Origin: Ophiura sarsii
Taxonomy: Eukaryota; Echinodermata; Ophiuroidea; Amphilepidida; Ophiuridae
Assembly: GCA_035610835.1 (NCBI GenBank)
Contig: CM069459.1
Location: 25,497,636 to 25,561,635, forward strand
Length of the DNA stretch: 64,000 nt
Reading direction: 5' to 3'
A program made the position numbers and the translations under genes. Positions 12,640 through 24,709 of the stretch are shown in pieces (the stretch's first letter is position 1; every line of letters starts with the position of its first letter). The notes under the pieces were generated by a model. The model had not been told where the DNA came from. It did not search any database and saw nothing but the letters and a program-made list of their open reading frames with translations.

Positions 12640-12892
12640 TAAAAAGAATATGTGAATAATTATAGCGCCTAATACATTGAAAGTATCACAAAGCGCTTTG
12701 CAAATTAAAAAGAGGGAGTATAAATATACACAGGAATGCAGCACTCACACCATAATAAAACACAATAAAGCATTATACAGATCAAGTTATAATGCAGTAG
12801 GCCTATATGAACGCTGCAGACAATTAAATGACTAAATATTCTAGTCAAAGAGACGATTTAAAAATTGTGACCATCTTTGAATTATGGATCTG
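12640..12892 (-). repeat. SINE/LINE tail fragment, split by an insertion
   Basis: AGCGCCTAATACATTGAAAG and AAAGCGCTTTGCAAATT resemble the AGCGCTATATAAG tail of the SINE at 20193-20540. The sequence appears to resume at 13822 (GATTGTTCCAGAGTTTTGG) after the element at 12896-13818. Confidence 0.5.
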
Positions 12893-12895
12893 TAA

Positions 12896-13818
12896 GGGAG
12901 TGTTCAGAAATACTTTGTTGGGGGGGGGGGGGGTTGGCCAAAAAAAATTGTCGGTGTCTAAAGTTTTTTGACCCCCCTTTACAAATTGACAAACTTTTCT
13001 GACCCTCCTTTATCAGGATGAAAAACCTTTTTGACCCCCCTCCCTCCACCTACTGTCAGATGTAGATAGACATTTTACTCAAGTTCTATGATGCTTACAG
13101 TCAGAACTGTGTATAGCTGGCAATCAATTTGCAACATTTTAAATTCACTTGAAACATATCTTTCAAGCCTCCGAATGGTATTTTTCGGTGATTTGTATTT
13201 ATCATGTTAATTATAGCCTTTTTAAAAACGGTTTCTTTTTTCCAGAAAGTTACTCTTTGTATACAAGTCCTTCTATCTACACAATACTTTCACAAATATT
13301 TGCGCGGAGCACAACAAATTTTGTCAATTTGGTGCTATACAAAATGTAACAGTTCTGAAGTAAAAATTGTGGACACTGGTTAGTCACATTTTGTATAACA
13401 AATCCTGCTGTCTGCACGCAGAAATTTGGTAAACTGCGTTCAACATCATGTGTAGCGAGCGGAAATGTGTATTTAACCCTGTTGACGATCACCCTTATCA
13501 ACAGTTCTCAAGTACAAATTGTGGACACTGGTTAGTCACATTTTGTATAACAAATTCTGCTGTCGGCACAATGTTTTTACAAAGATTTGCGCGGAGCGTG
13601 CAGAAATCTGTATAATTTGTTATAGAAATGTTAATACTGCAGAAAATTTTGGTATTTTTACCGTTAACGACTACCTATTTGGCCTAACTTTTTTAACCCC
13701 CCTCTTGAGTAGGGACAATTTTTAGTCCCCCCTTTTTGAGACTTCAAACTTTTTAGACCCCCCCATTTTGGCCAACCCCCCCCCCCCCCCCCCCATCAAA
13801 GTATTTCTGAACACTCCC
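12896..13818. mobile_element. PIF/Harbinger-like element, 923 bp
   Basis: Perfect terminal inverted repeat starting GGGAGTGTTCAGAAATACTT, TAA duplication on both sides (12893-12895, 13819-13821). Poly-G at the left and poly-C at the right continue the inverted symmetry. A ~75-bp segment (GTGGACACTGGTTAGTCAC) occurs twice inside. No transposase. Confidence 0.85.
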
Positions 13819-13975
13819 TAAGGGAAGATTGTTCCAGAGTTTTGGCCCTGGACCGCAGAAAGCCCTATCCTCGTAAAACATTATCCCCTTACATGTATGC
13901 AGAACTCTTCAATAATTTTGATTTTTTTTTCTTCCCCAAACAAAATCAATAAATCAATCAAACAGTTCAACTTAC

Positions 13976-14170
13976 CACTTGGAGGAGACAGACAACCTCC
14001 TTGATGGCGCCACAGCATGCGCAGAATCCCACCAGGAATATGAAGCCACCCGTTCCTATTATGATACCGGACACCGTTGTTAAGGTGTCGTCATCCCCGA
14101 ATAGATACGAGTACTGGTCCGACTCAATTATGACGTAAGCACCGACAGCGATGAGTACGATTCCAACGGA
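13976..14170 (-). CDS. Gene A exon 2 (TM1 end, small loop, TM2)
   Basis: Sixty-five codons between a CTTTACAG acceptor and a GTAAGT donor. It encodes the rest of TM1 (SVGIVLIAVGAYVI), a small extracellular loop around DQYSYLFGDDD, TM2, and the intracellular GFCACCGAIKEVVCLLQ segment. The last is the strongest tetraspanin signature in the window. About six residues differ from the gene B copy; the TM2/CCG part is identical except for one Gly to Cys change. Confidence 0.92.
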
Positions 14171-15759
14171 CTGTAAAGGAATAGAATGTTTTATTGTTTA
14201 CCGGGTTTTTATACTAGATTCATAAATATTGGCCGATCGGTTATTGATTTCCCGGGGGGGGGGGGTACTCACGTATGTAAGGCATACGGGGACGTGCCGC
14301 TCCAGTGAGTCGTTTTTTCATGAGACATCCTTAGCCATGGGTAGGCTTTTCAACTGAAAAATCCTTAGACATGGGTCCTGTTATTACAAATGGGTCTATT
14401 TTCGCGAAATTTGTGTCTATTTACTCTATTTTCGCGAAAATTTGCCAAAATTAGGTATATTTTCGTGAAAATTTGCAAAAATTAGGTCTATTTTCCTGAT
14501 AATTTGCGAAAATTTGGTCTAAAATGAAGCAACCCCCCTAAAAATGGGTACTGATTTTTCCAAAATCACCCTTAGAAATGGGTATGGGTTTTGAATCTCC
14601 AGCGGCACACCCCCGACCAAACCAAATCAGAGTACCCCCCCCGGATTGATTTGGACCAATTTAAAATCAGGAATCACAATTGACCAACCATAACTATTGC
14701 GGCACTCCTTTAGATGCCATTGGTTTTGCTGCGATACAATCATGATAGTACCCGCCCGCACGCCTGTGGCGGGTAACTTTTGCGTCGGGCGGGTAACTTT
14801 TCAAATATACACGCCCGGCTGGCCGGTAAGAATTTTGCTGTTGGTAAATGAAGATTACTTGTTTGGCTGTTAAGTTTACAGTCGGGCTGGTAACTTTACA
14901 TGCTACCAGCCCGGCTGGCTGGTTGGAGAAAAATTGAAGGTACACCCCTGCATGCCATCCATTCAGTCCCCACCCTATAGGCTAAACTCATCTCACCCCA
15001 AGCTGATAGTCAATTATACAATACTTACATACCATGGACTCATCAGACTGACATGCCTATACACAGAAATTGATGATGAACCAAAGCATATCTTAAAAAT
15101 CTTGGTTCCAAGAACCATCTTAGTTCTATCCGCCCATCTTCCCACCAACCACACCTTCTCATCCAACACACCACATCTACATGTACCCATCCTACCCGAC
15201 TCCAAGATTTGTCACAAATATACACCACATGGTTCATACAGAATTTAACAATGCTCAAAAACATCTCAGCAATCCTTTTGCCACACCAGGCAACACTCCT
15301 AAACAATACCTCTCCCCCCCCCCCCCCCTCCAATAAAATACTTAGCCTTAACCCATTATTATTAACCAAAATTTATGATAAACAAAAACAGCTTAGCAAT
15401 CTTGGCTCCACACCGAGTAACCATCTGAAGAAGTCAACCTGCCAATCCCCACCCACCCATCCGGTCCCCACCCAACCAGCCTACTCATTACCCATACACA
15501 GAAGTTGATGATGAACAAAAGCATCATGGCAATCTATGCTCCACACCGAGCAACCATCTGTAGTCCCCCAGCCAATCTCCCCCACCCATCCAGGCCCCAC
15601 TCTACCGGCCTACTCATCCCACCCCAAGCTCCATAGCCAACTATACAATATATATATTTATAAATAAACAAAAATAAATAAAACAATACTCACCCATACG
15701 CAGAAGTTGATGATGAACAAAAGCATCTTGGCAATCTTGGCTCCGCACCCAGCAACCAT
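13976..15759 (-). CDS. Tetraspanin gene A, exons 1-2 only (partial)
   Basis: Tetraspanin: a four-pass plasma-membrane protein that organises partner proteins into membrane microdomains. Two exons are seen, 15694-15759 and 13976-14170, joined in phase 0. Together they give 87 residues: short cytoplasmic N-terminus with Cys5, TM1, small extracellular loop, TM2, and the inner loop CACCGAIKE, which matches the family CCGxxxE signature after TM2. The initiator ATG is chosen because it gives the usual short N-terminus and the exon ends at FNF/INF-C-V-W, the same place as exon 1 of CD9. Exons 3 onward are not found in the 13.9 kb downstream, whereas in gene B exon 3 lies 746 bp beyond exon 2. Gene A therefore either has a very long intron 2 running off the window or is a truncated 5' fragment left by the duplication. 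Identity as a tetraspanin is seen directly; functionality is uncertain. Confidence 0.85.
14251..14644. mobile_element. 8-bp-TSD element in gene A intron 1, 394 bp
   Basis: Ends CCCGGGGGGGGGGGGTACTC and GAGTACCCCCCCCGG, with duplication ATTGATTT (14243-14250, 14645-14652). Gene B has the uninterrupted site. The interior repeats TCTATTTTCGCGAAAATTTG-like units. hAT-type by duplication length. Confidence 0.82.
14720..14950. mobile_element. Insertion with iterated CGGGCGGGTAAC, gene A intron 1
   Basis: Absent from the matching place in gene B (about 40862). Several copies of GTCGGGCGGGTAACTTTT-like units; related to the element at 57630-57837. A decayed ATGCCAT duplication is possible. Confidence 0.55.
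15057..15557 (-). pseudogene. Four relict tandem copies of gene A exon 1
   Basis: Below the working exon 1 lie four more versions, with start positions near 15557, 15424, 15297 and 15118. The first has an intact ATG but an in-frame TAG (MVARCGA then stop). The second reads MVTRCGAKIAKLFLFIINF then stop. The third has lost its ATG (SVAWCGKRIAEMFL). The fourth is frameshifted. Each keeps a piece of intron 1, so the repeated unit is exon plus flank, about 125-200 bp. They look like decayed local duplicates rather than used alternative first exons. Confidence 0.75.
15694..15759 (-). CDS. Gene A exon 1 (start codon, N-terminus, start of TM1)
   Basis: Twenty-two codons beginning MVAGCGAKIAKML and ending INFCVW, followed by a GTGAGT donor. 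The Cys near the N-terminus is a typical palmitoylation position in this family. The 5' flank to about 16320 is shared with gene B (42054-42620), so 5' UTR and promoter were probably copied with the gene. The leader just before the ATG reads AATCAATCAAG in A and AATCATTCAAG in B. No TATA box was recognised. Confidence 0.88.
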
Positions 15760-16265
15760 CTTGATTGATTTTTATTAGTTTACACCTTGTAGAAAGAACA
15801 ATATGACTGATGACCAGCTTGTAGCAATGAGGGGTCTTGAGGGGACAGGCCTCAGATCAGAGGGGCAATGATGTATATTTAATAATATTGAGTATTTACT
15901 TTATGAATATAACAGAAGTACTGGAACATAGAAGTAGTATTTTCAGAAGTCAGTATTTTATTCCATGTGATGTACTATTCTCTATAAGCAACACTGAAGT
16001 GTTTCTCTTGAGCAGTGCAGCTAGTGAGTGGTGCAGTAGGGAGTGGTAGGATTAATATACTCCTTGTTGATATGTTAATGATACCAGCATGATCAGGGAC
16101 AATCGATTGTCCCTGATGATATGGAAGGGTAAAGATTCGCAATAGGGTATTAGATAACAAGGAATGTAAGACCTTTTGTTAGGGAAAGTCAGGGTAGTTA
16201 TTATGATGGAAGTTAGTCATGCATAGGAAGATTCTGGGAATAGTCACAAATTATCTATAGTAAAG

Positions 16266-17582
16266 TATTGTAATCGGTTTCAGCAAATGTGTCACCTCAT
16301 TAAACGTTTCAGACCTGTCCACACTTCGGGAGAGGTAGTAGACTGTTTCCCGAATAAATCAATATAACTTCGATCCTGAAACAGGCCTGAAAGGAAAACT
16401 ATATACAGTCATCAAAAAGGTAACTATGCAGGTATGGGCTTTTAACTCTAATATATATATCTTACCTAAAAAATAAATAAATATAAAGTTGTTGACAAAT
16501 ATGTCTTCTTTAAAGGTATATTATGTGATCTTTCCTGGGAACGCCCTCAACATCGAAAAAAAAATAGAAAGCAGATTTTCTTGCAGATTTACATTTCTGA
16601 TCATAAATCGTACATACATTCCAAGTTACAGGGCGATACGATTCTTAATTACTTCAAAATCATGGTTTTAGAGTGAAAATAAACTGTCGTGATAACACGA
16701 CAGTTTATATTTTCACTCTAAAACCATGATTTTGAGGTAATTAAGAATCGTACCGCTCTGTAACTTGGAATGTATGTACGATTTATGATCAGAAATGTAA
16801 ATCTGCAAGAAAATCTACTTTTTCTAAAAAAAATCATGAATAGAGGGCGCTCTCTGGAAAAGATCACATAATATGCCTTTAGTATGAGATATTGCATGCT
16901 AGGATAGTTTGAATATGGAACGGGTTACAAACCAAAATGTAAGGTAAAGTTCACAATTTAATTTTCACATGTTGTCGGATACGCTTTTTAATATCAATTT
17001 GATTTGATTCGATGAATATGCGTCGTGGTCTGAATCTTCAAATGTATTTGATGATAATTTGGGGAATGACAATATCACAGATGTGATCTTTTTTACAAAT
17101 TTTCAATTTCCCTGACGTGCCGATACGTGTTTCCAGTCTGATGGGACACTTTTGCCTAAATCCCAATGCCTTATCAAACAATTTTTAATTCCAATGATGT
17201 TGAAAGTTTTGTTGTGCTTTGCAACATGTTTAATTTCAATCACCTAAAACATGATTTTAGTAATCCTACATGATTACATAGGCCAAGGGAATAACATCAA
17301 CTTGATGCCTCTTTCCATAAGTAACACACTGAAATATATATTTGGCCTAATACACACCTGTTAAAGTAACCATGAAGTAACATTTTGAGTATTTTCTGAG
17401 CTTTTATTTTACATAAAGAAGTATTGATTATTGGTTACTCTAGCGCAATATTTAAGAAGATTAAACTGGGTATTAACATGACAAATAACAATTTACAACA
17501 ACTACATCCCCATCAAATCAATCCTGCACTTCCCCCAATATGCAAGAGGTGACACATTTGCTGAAACCGATTATAATACATA
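16266..17582. mobile_element. ~1.3-kb TIR element (pre-duplication), copy 1
   Basis: ATCGGTTTCAGCAAATGTGT near 16274 is inverted at 17549-17572. Contains the nested hairpin MITE at 16513-16879. The same element is at 42575-43761, so it was present before the segmental duplication. Confidence 0.75.
16513..16879. mobile_element. Hairpin MITE copy 2
   Basis: Same family as 10132-10509, TA-flanked. Apex GTCGTGATAACACGAC, identical to the orthologous copy at 42829-43206. Confidence 0.85.
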
Positions 17583-17587
17583 AAATA

Positions 17588-18177
17588 TATGAAGAGCTGT
17601 GTTGCAAAAGGGCCTACATCCACTTCTACCTGTTACTCATTTTGCATTATTGATGGATGTCTATTCATTTATGTGGAATGAGGCTTGTATTGTTGATGCC
17701 TCAATTGGCGTGCTAGATTCACTAATCCATGTCATATATGAACAGCCATACAAAAATTTGATTAATTCCTAGGATTTGTCTATGCAAATTCAATAAGGAA
17801 AAAACAAAAAAAAGTTGACTTACCCTTTCTGACCGACCCGAATTTTCGGAAATCTAGGGTCGCTATTTTTTATATTTTTTTTAAGTAAAAAAAAAAGTAA
17901 AAAAAAAAAATTGAAAGAAGCACATAACAATTAAGAAAAATGAAAACGTGTTTTTGAGTAGTAGGCCTATCTGCTTGTTTAAAAATCAAATAAAAAATAA
18001 AAATAATTTTTTTTTCTTCTTTAAAACGTGTTTTAGTGTATATCTCCCTGTTTAAATTTTTTAAATAAAAAAATCCGACCGTCCGACCCAGGGCAAGTCA
18101 ACTTTTTTTGGGCCTAATGCAAAATGAGTAACATGTTGGAGTGGTCTGGTGGTCCTTTTGCAACAAAGCTCTTCATA
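17588..18177. mobile_element. TATGAAGAGC TIR element, copy 1
   Basis: ATATGAAGAGCTGTGTTGC at the left is inverted at 18155-18179. Abuts the previous element. Orthologous, partly deleted copy at 43768-44254. Holds the nested element 17797-18114. Confidence 0.72.
17797..18114. mobile_element. PIF/Harbinger-like MITE (GACCGACC family), 318 bp
   Basis: AAAGTTGACTTACCCTTTC and GGGCAAGTCAACTTTTTTTG form the TIR; TAA on both sides. CTGACCGACCC inside marks the family. Confidence 0.72.
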
Positions 18178-18179
18178 TA

Positions 18180-20192
18180 ATCATAGCATTGCAGTGGTAG
18201 GGTATACTAAAGGAACTCCAGCCTACCACAGGTATAACCAACTATTTTGGTTAATATTTAAATATACTTTGTCATTTCATTTTTTTTAGGGGGTGGGCAT
18301 CAGAGGAGTCCTTCTGGCAGGGGGAAAATCCCCCCTCCCCCTCTAGTTATGCTCCTGGTCTATTTTATGTGGGTTATATCAAGCAATTTTGTTATGCTAT
18401 ATCGATGTTTATGTCAACGGCAGAATGCCACGGATATAGGGGGGCGGTACCGCGCCATTTTGTCCTGAAGCAATGGTCACGACGTCAAATTTTAGTCAAT
18501 TTTCTGAACTTTCATATTGGATTTACGTGCAAAATATATGCCCTTCGCATCATACTTTCCCAGGTGTGCGGGTCCATTTTAAATTTCAGATGTTCTAAAA
18601 TCTAACCAATTTGATAAAAAAACACTATCCGCACACCTCAGAATTGCAAAAAAATGCTTAAAAGAAGTCCACTTTTTGTGCCTAAATTTGAACAGAGTTT
18701 TTGCCGGGAATGTAGAATTACACAGTGCATTAACCCATGTTCGCTATGTATAACCATGGATAAGTCCATGGTTTAACAGATCGTAACATGAATAATGCAA
18801 CACGGTACGTCATGGTTCAGTCGCACACTGATTGTAGACCGTATAAAGGTAAGGGTATGGCGTATAAGTCCCAAGTATGCAAATGAGGATTATGAGATTT
18901 ATTCCGTTGTTGAGTACTGGGTAGATGTGTGGTAGAGCATGACATTGTAATTCAGTGAGATCATTTGCATACTTGGGACATCTACACCATACCGCTACCC
19001 GTATAAATGACGCCATTTTTTGTGTTCGAAAATATCAACGTTTTTTCTGTTCTTTCAAAAACAAGGAGTATAATCACATTACAAACACATTTTGTGCGAG
19101 AGAAACACACAAATTTGAAAAAAATGGCACATTAAAAATCAGTTAGTTATAAATAAATGGATATGGCTAAATAATAAAACTATCACAATTATACTCATCG
19201 GTCTCTGTGGTGTGCAAACGTTGCCATGTCGTTGGCAATCGGCAATCACAGGTTCGATTCCCGTAAATTGCTTGTTATTCTTTTATTTTTCTATCTTTTA
19301 AACTTGATGGTGGATTAATGTAACATCATTGTTTTGTCAATTTGTATAAATTATAAAGACCGCCCATGCGTTTTTAGTTTATTTTTATTTATTTATCTAT
19401 CATTTAACTCTTGATTTATTTTACTTTGTATCCTAAACAATTAAAATGTGTAAACAATTATATTATTGCTCAATAAATAAGTGATTTAAATTGAGTTCGG
19501 TTTGATAATTATAGCAAAACTTGTTGTAAAATCATTTTACCAGTGTGCCCAGCAATTTCTCCTTTGCACACTTTGTTTATACATTCAGAGATGTCACTTT
19601 TAGCTTGTTATATAGCTAGGCTAATATACAATTGTAAGCAAGTTTGCGACCTCTTCGATTTTAGGCTGGTAACACAATCCCATAGTGCATTTCGTTAAAA
19701 CAGTGTAAATTATTTTTTCGACTGTACATATCACATGATAACCACTATCGTTTTCACGAAATATCTCAAAAAGGCGCGGTACCCCCCCCCCCCCCCCCCC
19801 CCACCCCTGATTTTGTGGGTATCAAGCAATGCTATATCGATGTACCCCATCAACGGTGGGTTGGCACAATTACATTATTATTCTATAGGTATCAAGCAAT
19901 TCTCTAATGCTATATCGATGTTTACCCTGTCAACGGTGGGATGCCACAAGGTTTTTGACAGGGAAAACATTAAGCAATTATTACATGTTGCATATCATTT
20001 TAAAGCTTGCTTTCTGAGCATTTTGAATCTGGTCAAACCTGAAAATAAAAATGTTCCAACTCAACTCTCATTTTGCGCTGATATTGATATCTATCATGTA
20101 TGATGTAATGTTGTTTTAAATCCAGAAAAAATGCTCTTTTAAAATCACTACATGTATCTCTTTAATTTAAGCTTCTAAAATATCAAAATATT
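18180..20192. other. Intergenic repeats between gene A promoter side and gene B 3' side
   Basis: Holds a poly-G/CATCAGAGG element end near 18290-18360, an inverted repeat (18838-18891 against 18958-19012), a phrase with CTATATCGATGT recurring at 18393, 19833 and 19908, and a poly-C tract near 19782. No exon-like sequence was found. Confidence 0.45.
19200..19272 (+). ncRNA. tRNA-like sequence (pseudogene or SINE head)
   Basis: Perfect B-box string GGTTCGATTCC near 19251 with a plausible T-arm and a weak A-box upstream (TGTGGTGTGCAAACG). I could not form a convincing full cloverleaf. Absent from copy 2 of the duplication. Confidence 0.35.
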
Positions 20193-20540
20193 TTAATAAT
20201 AATAATAATAATAATATTACCGTTCTTATATAGCGCTTTCCACAATGCAAGCACAGTCCCAAAGCGCTTTTTAAATCAATTATTATCGCTGCCAGTTTAG
20301 ATATCAGAATCCTTTGGTCGCTACACTTAGGCGGCTACCAGTCGACAAGTGCACAAGCCTATCAGCACTACTTAGATTTTGATATCCTAACAGCTCCCCA
20401 AATATCGCTTGGGTCGACGAAGCAATTGAGACTAAGTACCTTGCCCAAGGATACAAACATGTTGGACCTAATGGGGCTCGAACTCACAATCTTTGCATTG
20501 TGAGACCGGCGTCTTATCCACTAGACCACACACGCTCTAT
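20193..20540 (-). repeat. Full-length tRNA-derived SINE
   Basis: On the minus strand: tRNA head with A-box-like TGGTCTAGTGGATAAG and B-box GAGTTCGAGCCCC, then CTTGGGCAAGGTACTTAGTC, a body, and a tail with AAAGCGCTATATAAG followed by an ATT-repeat (20193-20218). Related to 11320-11630. Absent from copy 2. Confidence 0.85.
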
Positions 20541-20594
20541 CAACCATGGTATATCCATTAATTGACTGACAATCTTCGGATGCATAATTTGATA

Positions 20595-20900
20595 CCCGGG
20601 GGTACTCACATTATTTTATGGGGGTGTGCCGCCGGAGCTTTGATATCCTGACCCACCTACCTAAAAAAATAGATGATTAGACTGTTTTATGCGAAATGTT
20701 TGGTGGTGGTTTTTTTTGCGATTTGGGACCCATGTTTACATGGTTTAGGTGGGTTTCTTTTATAGATTTGGGACCCATGTTTAGGGTTTTCCAGCACAAA
20801 TCATACCCCATTTATTACTATTTTACGAGAGTTTTTGCACACAAAAAACAAACCCATTAGAGCGGCACATACCATGAGTACCGGCCCGCCCCCTCCACTG
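20595..20900. mobile_element. 8-bp-TSD element, 306 bp
   Basis: Left end CCCGGGGGTACTCAC, duplication ATTTGATA on both sides (20587-20594, 20901-20908). Inside, ATTTGGGACCCATGTTTA is repeated. Related to 14251-14644 and to a fragment at 45810-46000. Confidence 0.82.
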
Positions 20901-20908
20901 ATTTGATA

Positions 20909-22249
20909 ATCCTTTAAGAGATCCACCATGAGCATGTACACAAATCAACCACTTTGCTAGAAAGCTATTTTACACAGGAGTGAATTAGGGGTATAAGACA
21001 TTGAGAACCCCTGCCTGACAATACGGTCAAATTAAAAGGCATACTCGCTCATTTTCACACAGAGAAGCTCTCTAACGGACTTGGCTTTTGTGCTTTTTCA
21101 TCATTAAATTATACTTTCCTATGTAATAACTCCTCATGTTATTGCAAATGTTGTTTATACAAATATAGCAGGTCTTTTATTACAGTGCAACTGCAATACC
21201 CACACCCTTCCAATACATTTCTATAGACCATTTTCGGTAAAGAAATAATTTGCACTAAAAAACCCAAACAAAAAACACATAGCATAGCTACATTGTATTT
21301 CCCCAAATGTATGTCAGACAGACCTTCCTGTTTTTGGCCTAAGAAAGCTCTTGCAAGGAACCTATTTAGTTCCATAGAAAAAGAAAGAAGAAAAAAATCA
21401 TTCAAAGAATATAGGAAATAGTCTATCTTGCTGGAAATTTCATATTTTTTATCATTTGTTAGATTTATAAAAGCTCCCACCCCATCACAAACAATCACAG
21501 GCTGCTACAAATAGATTGAATTTGTCAATAAGCGTAATAAGCGTGATTCTTTTTTCTATTTTTCTGACAAATATTACTGACAGACCATGGTTGGTAAAAA
21601 TTGGTAAATGTCAATTTGACTAATGTCTCTAGTGTGATGATAGTTTAAAAGCAATTTATTCAAGTAAACTTATTCATTTCAAGTACAAATTGAGTAAAAT
21701 TCAAATCTTAAAAATATATATAAAATGCGACCCTGATTTTTGAGATTTTAGAGTCGGTCGCTGAGGGCAACAACAAAAAAGGAAATTGTTCTAATAATAA
21801 TGTCATTCATAATGTATAACTAATGACCTAATAACGAATCGGGCTATATAGTAATAATATTGCGTCTGATTCATTTTATTTGGTACACATGGTATTGTTA
21901 AAATGAATGTCATTTGAAAATACAATAAGCCTATAAATAAATCTTGACTAAATATTGTGTACATTTCCCGCTACTACTGCACTTGTGTCAAGCTTCAAGA
22001 AGCTACCATAATTTGTTTTAAAAATATTTAGATATATTTCTTTTGTTTATGAGTCGATGCAACGAGCCTGCAAGTCGATTTAAAGTTTCCCGTTAATACC
22101 CATCAGTTGTAGCAATTTCAAACATATTTTAAACTCGCGACATTTCTGCTTTTACAGTTCCTGGGACCCTAAAATAAGTGCACAGTTTCCTTTGATTAAA
22201 ATATCAGTTTCTTTTCAATCAATAACCATATTGGTTAATTCCTACCTTA
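20909..22249. other. No supported gene
   Basis: Contains the longest minus-strand open frame outside the gene cluster (119 codons, 21139-21498), but it shows no domain, no splice context and low-complexity composition. I do not call it a gene. Confidence 0.45.
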
Positions 22250-22945
22250 TGTAAACTCTTCACAAAAAGTATCGAAACACCTTACACATGATCCAATAAT
22301 TAACGGTCCGAAAGGGTATAAATTAATCAATGCCAATGATCCAGTGCATAATTTTGTTCTGCATATTTTGACACCTCGATTGTTGAGATACGTTGTTGCG
22401 GAGCGGAGTTATTGTCATTTCAATGGACGTAGGTGCAGTTTTAAAAGTGACAATCGTCCCTATAGAAGCAGGTTTGCATTACTGTTATCAATGATCATGA
22501 TGATATGCTTTACACACGCTGTTGTGGACAATGATAGTGGACACACAAAGTACTGAAGACAAAGGTAAAGTCTTGGCAAAGTTGAAGTTGAATGAAAGCA
22601 ATAAATTTGTGTTATGAAAGGAACACATATTATCTTCATTTTCTGAGTGTATGTTGCATTTTTGTACACGTGTGTAAAGCATAAAACCTGATCATTCAAA
22701 ACAATAAATGCAAACTTGCTTCTATTGTCTGTAGGGATGATTGTCACTTTTGAAACTGGACCTACGACCATTGAAATGGCAATAACTCCGCTCCGCAACA
22801 TCGTATCTCAACAATCGAGGTGTCGAAATACGCAGGACAAAATTATGCACTGGATCATTGGCTTTGATTAATTGATACTCTTTCGAACCGTTAATTATTG
22901 GATCATGTGTAAGGTGTTTCGATGCTTTTTGTGAGGAGTGTATAT
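22250..22945. mobile_element. Element with ~220-bp inverted arms
   Basis: Left arm 22257-22470 (CACAAAAAGTATCGAAACACC, GCGGAGCGGAGTTATTGTC) is mirrored at 22725-22940. Half copy at 115-330. Non-coding. Confidence 0.75.
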
Positions 22946-24709
22946 GTTACACATACAGGACAGTTCAGGAACTTGGAATCCTTGTGTCTAATAATGCTTT
23001 TTCTACAGGGTGAGACAGAAAAAAATTGGCACTTTTTTCGCAAAGGCGTCACAAAACATTTAGGCATGCATTTTCAAAACAAATGGTAGCCCTATTACAG
23101 AGACCTATAATTGACTTTCATTCAAAAGATTTTTTTTAGAAATTGGCAATTTCATTGTCATGTTACACTCATTTTAACAAAAGCCCCAAATTTGAAAGCC
23201 AATCCATTGGATGGTTATTAATTATCAAGTCATTCCCATGGCTCAAATTACAGGAAGGCCATCAAGCCCTTGACTTGGCCTTGGTGCCCTCAATTTCAAA
23301 GCATTGTTCACTGTTCAGCATATAGTGGCCTCTGGTGCCCTTGTGCACTGGCCTTGAAATGAGTTCGGTGGGGGGGGGGCATCAGTGAACATACCAAGCG
23401 GGTACACATGCACGTCCAAGCACCTCTGAAATGGACCCTAAATGGCGTAAACAAGAACACTATATTGCAGGTCTGTAAACTTTTGGGATTTGCTGGGAGG
23501 GAGAGATACAATTACAAATATGATAGCCAAAGTGTACCAACCAAAAAATAGTGAAATGTAGCCCCAATTTTTGTAGTCACCTCATGAATTTCAAGTAAGT
23601 GGGGGGGGGGGGGGGGGGAGAATTCGCACAGTCAAACAAAATCTCACAATCCAAAAGGTACAGCAAAAGAGCGTAGGCGACGGGCTGTAATAGTCACTTC
23701 CGTGTGATTCCGTAGAAGTACGATCGGAAAGTGTAAAGCACTGATTTATAGCATCTTGCGGAGGAAATAAACATGTTGATAAATTTTTGAGGCGGGAGAT
23801 TTTATATGCTAGGCGGGAGTGTGGGAGAAAGAGTGTCTAGGCGGGAGACTCCCGCCGAGTTGACAGCCCTGTTATACGCAAGTTGGCATGAAACACAACC
23901 ATGGGCATTTATGGCAATAAAAATATCCTCATATACCAAATGTGTACTGTCGCGGCAAAAGGGGTCAGTTGCCGGTACAATGCATTTTGAGATATTGACA
24001 GAATTACAGGCATGGAAAAACAAAGAAAATAAAACATTTTACAGTAAATTTTCTTAAAAATCAGAAAGCAGTAACTATAATCTTAACCACAAAGGTGTCA
24101 TTTTGAGAACTGTAAAAGTGGTAAAACATGGGGGTAAATAGGGACAAAAATGGGAACAGTTTTTTAAATGTCGCCCGGCCAGTTTGTGTACCGTAAAACT
24201 GGGGTGAATAGGGACACGGGGCCATATGTCCCTCTATGACCGCCATCTTTAAAGATGGCGGCCAAAAAAGAGGGACTGGGAAAATAGTTTATCGTAGAAT
24301 ATTATGACAACTTTGCATATATGAATATGCATACCAATACCGAGCATGCGCATTTGTACACAGCAACAACAGAAATACCACCCGATTGGTCCAATTCAAA
24401 GGCAGTGCATCCAACGATCGTCACGCTGTGCCACAGGGAGGCAAGTTCAACAACGTATAAAAATACAAGCTAACACATTTTATTTTGACAACTAAAATGT
24501 ACTGTTTATTTTATTTTAAACATTCCAAAATATTTTCAACTTAAAATATGTAAAATATCCACAATGATTTCTATATATTCGTTACCTTAATTCATAATAT
24601 TTGTTTGGATATTGTTCAACGAATGGCCAGATACCCAAATCAGGGTTTGTCTTTATAGAGTAGATGAGTATGCAAGTATTACACTGTTAGAGGAAGCTAG
24701 GGCAAACTA
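22946..24709. other. Intergenic with transposon ends
   Basis: A mariner-type left end CAGGGTGAGACAGAAAAAA near 23010 without a matching right end; poly-G tracts near 23369 and 23600; the reverse of the GGCGGGAG family at 23790-23875; a short CCGCCATCTTTAAAGATGGC palindrome near 24241. No gene. Confidence 0.45.

Noticed and set aside
19200..19272. Functional tRNA gene
   Set aside because: Good B-box but weak A-box and no convincing acceptor or anticodon stems; kept only as tRNA-like.
21139..21498. 119-codon minus-strand frame with a hydrophobic stretch
   Set aside because: No recognisable domain, no conserved counterpart and no splice context. The hydrophobic part does not fit the missing TM4 end.
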